A DNA stretch of 8,318 bases from Candidatus Woesearchaeota archaeon (GTDB taxonomy: Archaea; Nanobdellota; Nanobdellia; Woesearchaeales; JAUUYB01), in the NCBI GenBank assembly GCA_030590605.1, contig JAUUYB010000041.1, positions 1 to 8,318 of the forward strand, read 5' to 3'. Each line of letters opens with the position of its first letter. The first letter of the stretch is position 1. Shown piece by piece: positions 1 through 4,713 of the stretch. The position numbers and the translations under genes were made by a program. The notes under the pieces are model-generated. The model saw only the letters and a program-made list of their open reading frames with translations. It did not search any database and had not been told where the DNA came from.

Positions 1-1
1 A

Positions 2-1030
2 AAAGAGTTCAAGCAAAAAGACATGCCAAAGAGAAAGGAAGTGATGTATGAGATTCCTGAGCCTGTTGCAGAGACTTATCCTGGAAAAGAGACTGGATAT
101 GTCATCCGTAAAGGGACTGTCGGTGAAGCATGGTTGAAGATTCTTGATATGACTATGAAATTCGGGAAGATCACGCCGACAAGATTTGATAGTCGCCAAA
201 AGGAGATCATCGATATAATGTCGATCATAACTGATGAGGACCCGGCAGATCCTATCATACATGATTTTTTCCCTTTCTCGAAAAGCCATTTCAATGAATA
301 CTCTTCCCGGTTCTTATCAGATTCCCGGGTTGAGGGTGTTGCCTACACTTATGGGAGCCGGATGCGAAGCTTCTTTGGTCAGGACCAGATAGACATGGCA
401 GTCCAGAAGATATGCAAGAACATCCATTCTCGCGAGGCTGTGGTGAGCCTCTGGGATTCAAGAGAAGACATCCAGGAGAAAGAGAGTCCGTGTTTGAATC
501 ATATCTGGTTAAGGGCAAGGGATGGAAAACTCTTCATGTCAGCTACATTGAGAAGCAATGATATGTTTGCAGGCTATCCTGAGAACGCTCTTGCACTTAG
601 GCTTCTTCAGGAAAGGATAAGGAAAGATTTGGAGAAAGAAGGGCATACGTTTGATTTAGGCGATCTGGTGGTGGTATCACACTCTGCACATATCTATGAG
701 GAGAATTGGGATGATGCAAAGAAGATCATCAAGGATAATTATTCGAAGGTCCTCGGTTCTGGCATCGAGATGGACACCCAAGGAAGTTTTTATATAACAG
801 TTGATGAAAAGGAAAAGCACATTAATGTTGACTATCTCACCCCCGAGGGAGAGAAGATAATTGCATTTAAGGGTAGTACCGCTATCAGCCTCCGGGACAA
901 GTTGGTAAGGGAGAATGTGGTGGGTACAGCTGCCCACGGAATTTATCTCGGAACTGAACTTAGTAAGGCCGAGCAGGCTCTGAAAAGAAATGAAGATTAT
1001 GAACAGGATCAGGAAGTGATTGGAAGATGA
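2..1030 (+). CDS. thyA: Archaeal thymidylate synthase with C-terminal DUF4346-like domain (5' end probably outside window)
   Basis: Predicted to methylate dUMP to dTMP in the cytoplasm using a methylene-pterin cofactor; in archaea this may be a methanopterin-type cofactor rather than folate (inference). Numbering from the first ATG in view (position 23): GTVGEAW at 31-37, YTYGSR at 108-113, SREAV at 136-140, catalytic Cys157 in SPCLNH, phosphate-binding RSND at 177-180 followed by GYPEN, and SAHIYE at 221-226. These match the archaeal thymidylate synthase family. Residues about 248-331 (DTQGSFYITVD, then AHGIYLGTELSKAE) look like a DUF4346 domain. The frame stays open for seven codons upstream of the ATG to the window edge, and no Shine-Dalgarno precedes that ATG, so I treat the gene as 5'-partial; an additional N-terminal domain may lie outside. 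Start at 23 remains possible. Its TGA overlaps the nrdD start (ATGA), indicating translational coupling. Enzyme identity is firm; the DUF4346 assignment is from memory of the family. Confidence 0.88.
   Translation, partial: KEFKQKDMPKRKEVMYEIPEPVAETYPGKETGYVIRKGTVGEAWLKILDMTMKFGKITPTRFDSRQKEIIDIMSIITDEDPADPIIHDFFPFSKSHFNEYSSRFLSDSRVEGVAYTYGSRMRSFFGQDQIDMAVQKICKNIHSREAVVSLWDSREDIQEKESPCLNHIWLRARDGKLFMSATLRSNDMFAGYPENALALRLLQERIRKDLEKEGHTFDLGDLVVVSHSAHIYEENWDDAKKIIKDNYSKVLGSGIEMDTQGSFYITVDEKEKHINVDYLTPEGEKIIAFKGSTAISLRDKLVRENVVGTAAHGIYLGTELSKAEQALKRNEDYEQDQEVIGR
1011..1019 (+). promoter_or_regulatory. Shine-Dalgarno for nrdD inside the thyA tail
   Basis: AGGAAGTGA lies seven bases before the ATG at 1027 and overlaps the last codons of the thymidylate synthase gene. 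It supports 1027 as the nrdD start over the downstream in-frame ATG at 1057. Confidence 0.6.
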
Positions 1031-3093
1031 ACATAAGCGGAAACGGAAAGGTGCTGATGACAGCATTTGGAGATATTGGTGAATTGAAGCAGGATGAGAT
1101 AGAGAAATCTCTTCTGAAGGAGACTTCGATCTCTAAGATAGCTGCAAAGAAGATCGCAAGAGAGACATATCAAGAGGTCATCAAGATGAATGTGGTGAAG
1201 ACCACGAATCTACTCCGGGAGATTGTCTGCATCAAGCTTCTCGAGCAAGGCCTTGAGAAGGAAAACAAGGAGTATTCCCGGCTTGGCATGCCTGTCTATG
1301 ACATCAAGAACACGATATTCAGGAAGGACAAGGAGAATGCTAATACCAATTACAATCTTGACACAATCCATAAGAAGTTCGCTGATTCGATTGCGAGTCA
1401 GTACACACTGTTTTATCTGCTGCCTCCGGCAATCAGCAGGTCGCATATGTCAGGAGAGATCCATATACATGACCTTGATTATTTTCCGACACGGCCGTTT
1501 TGCTTCGAGCATGATATCAGGTTCTTCTTGAAAGAAGGATTCATGAGCGATGGAAACGGGGTACATACCGCGACCTCAGGTCCGGCAAAGAAATTCGATG
1601 TGGCACTCATGCATGCTTCAAGAGTGCTCATACTTGCATCCACTTATTTCTCAGGGGGGCAGGGGTTCGATTCGATGAACACATTCCTCGCTCCGTACGT
1701 CAAGGGGTTGTCTGATGAGAAGATAAGGCAGGCAATCCAGGGGTTTGTCTTCGAACTCGACCAATTGGATGTCGTGAAGGGGGGGCAGACTCCATTTACT
1801 TCTGCATCGCTTGAGTTCAACACACCGAAATATCTTGATGATGTCCCTGTTGTCCTTCCTGGTGGGAAGACGACTGAGAAAGATACATATGCAGACTATC
1901 AGGATGAGTCAAGGAGAATTATGGATGCCTTCACAGATGTCATGATGAAAGGGGATTATTCAGGAAAGCAGTTCCATTTTCCGAAGCCGGAGTACAAGAT
2001 CAGGCGAGAGACTTTGAAGGACCCGACAGCAGAGGATTCCCTCCTGAAGGTCCATGATTTGGTCGCAAAGTTCGGCACTCCTTATTTCCTGAACATGGCA
2101 GCTCCTTATATGCCAGATGCATTGCAAAGCCAGTGTTGCAGGTATTTCCTCCGACCTGACGGAGATTTCTGGGATGAGATCAAGACAGGGGTGGTCCGTA
2201 GCGGGTCTCTCCAGGCTGTTACCTTGAACTTCCCGAATATCGCACTCAACTCTAAGGATGAGGATGAGGCGTTGGATATTGTTGATGAACGTATCGATAT
2301 GACCAAAGAGATATTCAGGATAAAGAGGAAATGTATCAAGCAGATCATGGACTCCGGCCATGCGTCCTTCCTGACCATGGACACATATGGGAAGCCATAT
2401 TACAAGCTTGACACTGCTACGAACTCAGTCGGTTTCTTAGGGTTGAACGAGATGGTCAAGCTCCTCACGAATGAGGAGATTCACGAGAGCGACAGCTCAT
2501 GGAAGTTCGCGTTGAAGATGATCAAGCATGTCGGAGATAAGGTAGACTCTCTCCAGGCGGAGACAGGGGATAGGTGGGGTATGGTACAGACTCCTGCGGA
2601 GAGTTCCGCGTTCAGGCTAGCCCAGCTCGACCTCAAGCATTTCGGGAACAGGGCGTTCATGCAGGGCGACACAAAAGAAGGAGATGTCTATTATACTAAT
2701 TCATCACACATCAAGTACGCTGCGAAGCTCCCGTTGTTCGACAGGCTCAAGATGGACAGCTCGTTCCATCCTTTGATTAAGGGAGGGAACATCTCGCATA
2801 TCTGGCTCGGTGAGAGCGATCCAGACCCTCATGCGCTTCTCAAGATGACGAAGAGGATATGTTCATCTACGCTTACATCATATTTCGCATATACCAAGGA
2901 CACGACATTTTGCCATGGGTGCAACCGTACTTTTGGAGGCGTCCATGACAAGTGTCCTAACTGTGGAGCAGAGGATGATGAGATCCAGTGGTACTCAAGA
3001 GTGACTGGATATTGCACTCCTGTCAAGAGTTGGAATGCAGGAAAGTTGGCTGAGTTCAAGGACCGCCAGAAGTATACTCTGAACGATTGCTGA
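1027..3093 (+). CDS. nrdD: Anaerobic (class III) ribonucleoside-triphosphate reductase, glycyl radical enzyme
   Basis: Reduces ribonucleoside triphosphates to dNTPs without oxygen. The 688 residues show the family in order. Residues about 8-85 form a diverged ATP-cone-like allosteric region. GEIHIHDLDY is at 143-152. Cys159 sits where the first active-site cysteine is expected. GGQTPFTS is at 252-259. QCCR at 369-372 carries the presumed thiyl-radical cysteine. The zinc site is formed by Cys629, Cys632, Cys643 and Cys646. The glycyl radical loop RVTGYC places Gly661 as the radical site, followed by TPVKSWNAGK. The length is full and no frameshift is visible. Cys663, two residues after the radical glycine, and a C-terminal Cys688 are notable because this locus also encodes a redoxin (3425-3670). 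I infer a redoxin-dependent subtype (NrdD2-like) rather than the formate-using one, but subtype was not tested by alignment. The activase is encoded at 3797-4558. The ATG overlaps the upstream stop by 4 bases and has a good Shine-Dalgarno. Confidence 0.95.
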   Translation: MNISGNGKVLMTAFGDIGELKQDEIEKSLLKETSISKIAAKKIARETYQEVIKMNVVKTTNLLREIVCIKLLEQGLEKENKEYSRLGMPVYDIKNTIFRKDKENANTNYNLDTIHKKFADSIASQYTLFYLLPPAISRSHMSGEIHIHDLDYFPTRPFCFEHDIRFFLKEGFMSDGNGVHTATSGPAKKFDVALMHASRVLILASTYFSGGQGFDSMNTFLAPYVKGLSDEKIRQAIQGFVFELDQLDVVKGGQTPFTSASLEFNTPKYLDDVPVVLPGGKTTEKDTYADYQDESRRIMDAFTDVMMKGDYSGKQFHFPKPEYKIRRETLKDPTAEDSLLKVHDLVAKFGTPYFLNMAAPYMPDALQSQCCRYFLRPDGDFWDEIKTGVVRSGSLQAVTLNFPNIALNSKDEDEALDIVDERIDMTKEIFRIKRKCIKQIMDSGHASFLTMDTYGKPYYKLDTATNSVGFLGLNEMVKLLTNEEIHESDSSWKFALKMIKHVGDKVDSLQAETGDRWGMVQTPAESSAFRLAQLDLKHFGNRAFMQGDTKEGDVYYTNSSHIKYAAKLPLFDRLKMDSSFHPLIKGGNISHIWLGESDPDPHALLKMTKRICSSTLTSYFAYTKDTTFCHGCNRTFGGVHDKCPNCGAEDDEIQWYSRVTGYCTPVKSWNAGKLAEFKDRQKYTLNDC

Positions 3094-3197
3094 AATCATC
3101 GTCTGGACAAGTGGTTACGTACGATAAACTTTCTCCAAAGGAGAAAACAACATAGGCCGGATGGAGCATCGAACGTTCCCTTACGTAGTGAGGGGTT

Positions 3198-3220
3198 GGT
3201 TTGAAATCACATTTCAAACC
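3198..3220. repeat. Perfect 10-bp inverted repeat, CAC loop
   Basis: GGTTTGAAAT at 3198-3207 is the exact reverse complement of ATTTCAAACC at 3211-3220, separated by CAC. It is the longest hairpin of the array and is followed after a single base by the next one. Confidence 0.85.
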
Positions 3221-3221
3221 T

Positions 3222-3240
3222 CACAAATCCACGATTTGTG
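3222..3240. repeat. Perfect 8-bp inverted repeat, CAC loop
   Basis: CACAAATC at 3222-3229 pairs exactly with GATTTGTG at 3233-3240 around a CAC loop, the same loop trinucleotide as the preceding hairpin although the stems are unrelated. Confidence 0.85.
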
Positions 3241-3260
3241 TTGTTCGAGGCGTAATAGTA

Positions 3261-3284
3261 CGTGCATTGCACGGACGTCCGTGC
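3261..3284. repeat. Overlapping alternative palindromes sharing one arm
   Basis: CGTGC (3261-3265) can pair with GCACG (3269-3273). The same GCACG is also the outer part of the 16-base palindrome GCACGGAC/GTCCGTGC (3269-3284). The two foldings exclude each other. The second has only an extrusion-type centre as a DNA cruciform or a shortened stem as RNA. Confidence 0.75.
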
Positions 3285-3356
3285 CTGTGGTGTTGTTTTC
3301 GTATGAAAAAGCCAAGTCAGTCATTCCAAAAAATAAAATTAACAATTAACAAACGT

Positions 3357-3394
3357 TAAAAGTATATGACAGGCTTTGATAAAACATATATATG
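3357..3394 (+). promoter_or_regulatory. AT-rich promoter region with TATA-like boxes for the redoxin gene
   Basis: Two archaeal TATA-like sequences are visible. TTAAAAGTATAT (from about 3357) would place transcription start near 3390, giving a leaderless message from the ATG at 3392. ACATATATATG (3384-3394) would place it near 3410-3416, giving a short leader before the ATG at 3425. The second fits the domain-based start better. This suggests nrdG and the redoxin can be transcribed separately from nrdD. Confidence 0.4.
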
Positions 3395-3424
3395 AGATAC
3401 ATTGTGAAAAAAGATGGTGAAGAA

Positions 3425-3670
3425 ATGAAACTCAGTGTCTACACAGGGCCGGACTGTCCGAAGTGTCCACCAGCAAAAGAGCTCTGTCAGTCAGTGGCAA
3501 AGGAGATGGGGCTGGACTATGAAGAGATCGATATTAATGATAAGATGATAGAGGCTCTCCAGATGCAGATTGCATCGACCCCAAGCATAGTCATTGATGA
3601 AGACGTAGTTTTTAGGAGCAGCATTCCGGCGAAAGAAGAGCTTATGGCAGAAATAAAGAAGAGGACGTGA
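3425..3670 (+). CDS. Glutaredoxin/NrdH-like small thiol redoxin
   Basis: An 81-residue protein of the thioredoxin fold. The first strand MKLSVYTGP leads into the redox motif CPKC at residues 11-14. STPSIVI at 51-57 contains the cis-proline (Pro53) that lines the active site in glutaredoxins and thioredoxins. Length matches stand-alone glutaredoxin/NrdH-type proteins. It lies between nrdD and nrdG, so I infer that it supplies electrons to the class III reductase, as redoxins do for formate-independent class III enzymes; a general thiol-reductant role is the alternative. I chose ATG 3425 because it begins exactly at the first beta strand and has GGTGA four bases upstream. An in-frame ATG at 3392 would add MRYIVKKDGEE and could be used on a leaderless transcript. 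An extra cysteine at residue 21 follows the active site. Confidence 0.85.
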   Translation: MKLSVYTGPDCPKCPPAKELCQSVAKEMGLDYEEIDINDKMIEALQMQIASTPSIVIDEDVVFRSSIPAKEELMAEIKKRT

Positions 3671-3674
3671 TTAT

Positions 3675-3752
3675 ATGGATATTAGCTATAATACGATAAA
3701 GAAGAATACAACGCTCGCAGATTTCGTCGAGGATGCTGAAGATGAGGAATGA
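3675..3752 (+). CDS. Possible 25-residue acidic micro-ORF between redoxin and nrdG
   Basis: The ATG begins four bases after the redoxin stop and follows a GAGG-containing stretch (3661-3664) ten bases upstream. The product would be MDISYNTIKKNTTLADFVED followed by AEDEE: a mixed N-terminal half and a strongly acidic C-terminal half. I do not recognise it. It could be a real small protein of the operon, a remnant of a longer gene, or chance. Nothing beyond position, start spacing and composition supports it. Confidence 0.3.
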   Translation: MDISYNTIKKNTTLADFVEDAEDEE

Positions 3753-3782
3753 AGCGAGTAAGGAACGCTATCCTGTCCTTAT

Positions 3783-3788
3783 GAGGGG
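3783..3788 (+). promoter_or_regulatory. Shine-Dalgarno for nrdG
   Basis: GAGGGG with an eight-base spacer to the ATG at 3797. It decides the nrdG start over the internal ATG at codon 11. Confidence 0.6.
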
Positions 3789-3796
3789 TTTACAAC

Positions 3797-4558
3797 ATGC
3801 AAGCGTATATTGGCGGGATAGTCTCTATGTCTACAGTGGATTGGCCGAAGAATATATGCACTGTGATCTTCTTTGCGGGATGTGACTTTAACTGTCCATA
3901 CTGCCAGAATTCTGAGATTATCAAGTTTAGTGATGAGCACTTAAAAGACGTAAAAGACGTCAAGAAGGAGATCAGGAAGAACCTGGATTTCATAGATGCA
4001 GTTCTTTTTTCTGGTGGAGAAGCCTCATTGCAAAAAGGGCCGCTCGTAGAGATAGGGACGTTCGCTAAGAAGATGGGCCTGAAGGTAGGGATTGAGACGA
4101 ACGGCACAAAACCTGAGATCATCAAGTATCTTATAGAGAATAAAATTCTTGATTTTGTTGGTATTGATTACAAGGCACCGTTAGGGAACGAGTTGCTGTT
4201 TGAGAAGGTGACGAAATCGATGACTTTCTTCAAGTCGACACAAGAAGTGATTGAGAGTGTAAGACAGACCCTGGAAATTTTAAGGGACAATCAGGATAAG
4301 TTGGAGATAGAGCTCCGTACGACGATTGTTCCGCGGCTCATATTCAGAAAAGAGGATATCTTGGATATTGCAAGAGAGATAGATGGGTTTGGGATTGATT
4401 GCAGGTGGTCTCTCCAGCAGTTCAGGAGCGACTTCGGGAAAGTGCTTGATTCGATGTATAAGGACATAGAAAACCCAAAGAAGCAGTTCGTGGAGAACTT
4501 AAAGGAACACTGCCTTCAGCATTTTCCGAACCTGAGGATCGATGTGAAAGCGGTCTAG
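3797..4558 (+). CDS. nrdG: Anaerobic ribonucleotide reductase activating protein, radical SAM (NrdG2-type)
   Basis: Cleaves S-adenosylmethionine with a [4Fe-4S] cluster to generate the glycyl radical on NrdD. The 253-residue protein has GGIVSMSTVDWPKNICTVI at 6-24, typical of the NrdG2 subfamily. The cluster motif is CDFNCPYC, with cysteines 29, 33 and 36. The SAM-binding GGE is at 73-75. ETNGT at 100-104 and VGIDYKAPLG at 121-130 are also recognisable. It is longer than the E. coli-type NrdG (about 150 residues), as expected for this subfamily, and the extra C-terminal part (about 150-253) completes the fold. It lies about 700 bases downstream of nrdD with the redoxin between, probably in the same functional unit. 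Related radical SAM activases for other glycyl radical enzymes are conceivable, but the presence of nrdD and of no other glycyl radical enzyme in the window makes this assignment strong. Confidence 0.92.
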   Translation: MQAYIGGIVSMSTVDWPKNICTVIFFAGCDFNCPYCQNSEIIKFSDEHLKDVKDVKKEIRKNLDFIDAVLFSGGEASLQKGPLVEIGTFAKKMGLKVGIETNGTKPEIIKYLIENKILDFVGIDYKAPLGNELLFEKVTKSMTFFKSTQEVIESVRQTLEILRDNQDKLEIELRTTIVPRLIFRKEDILDIAREIDGFGIDCRWSLQQFRSDFGKVLDSMYKDIENPKKQFVENLKEHCLQHFPNLRIDVKAV

Positions 4559-4658
4559 GCTTGTCTTATGTTATTCTTTCTGGATAGGGCGGTGTAACCA
4601 GTCATTTAAAAACAATCTGGGGCTGATACATATTTTTACCCTTTCTCGACGGCCAAAT

Positions 4659-4673
4659 CCGAAACTTTTATAT
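4659..4673 (+). promoter_or_regulatory. BRE/TATA promoter of the surface-protein operon
   Basis: CCGAAACTTTTATAT reads as a BRE-like purine stretch followed by a TATA box, about 45 bases upstream of the ATG at 4714. Transcription start is expected near 4695, giving a leader of about 20 bases that contains a weak AGTAGGG ribosome-binding sequence (4702-4708). The rest of the 155-base gap 4559-4713 shows only AT-rich sequence, including a second TATA-like TTTTTATAGGG near 4680. Confidence 0.6.
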
Positions 4674-4713
4674 TCCCATTTTTATAGGGTTTAGGAATAG
4701 CAGTAGGGTTTGT

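Larger units (their letters stand above)
3130..3284. repeat. Array of consecutive short hairpins, mostly with three-base loops
   Basis: This block fills most of the gap between nrdD and the redoxin gene. Seen directly, in order: TTTCTCC-AAA-GGAGAAA (3130-3146), GATG-GAG-CATC (3160-3170), CCCTTAC-GTA-GTGAGGG with one G-T pair (3178-3194), a perfect 10-bp stem with CAC loop (3198-3220), a perfect 8-bp stem with CAC loop (3222-3240), CGTA-ATAG-TACG (3251-3262), CGTGC-ATT-GCACG (3261-3273), and the 16-base perfect palindrome 3269-3284. Several units abut with gaps of zero to three bases. This density is far beyond chance for 155 bases. It could be a structured non-coding RNA, an mRNA 3' stabiliser or processing element for nrdD, or a palindromic mobile element. 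There is no T-run after it to suggest a simple terminator. Function is unknown. Confidence 0.75.

Noticed and set aside
1960..2361. Reverse-strand frame of 133 residues within nrdD
   Set aside because: Antisense to a conserved enzyme core, with no domain and no promoter; other antisense frames over nrdD and at 6887-7279 were dropped for the same reason.
3161..3349. 62-residue frame across the hairpin array
   Set aside because: Its codons are dictated by the palindromes, no Shine-Dalgarno precedes it, and the product has no recognisable domain. It is more likely a by-product of the structured DNA.
3094..3424. tRNA or CRISPR repeats in the hairpin-rich gap
   Set aside because: The stems are unrelated in sequence and not regularly spaced, and no cloverleaf or T-loop consensus is present.
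3759..3781. TAAGGA/TCCTTA inverted repeat before nrdG
   Set aside because: Only 6 bp with an 11-base loop. It could occlude the ribosome-binding site, but chance is a sufficient explanation.
4598..4620. CCAG/CTGG inverted repeat after nrdG as a terminator
   Set aside because: The stem is 4 bp with a 15-base loop and no T-run after it.
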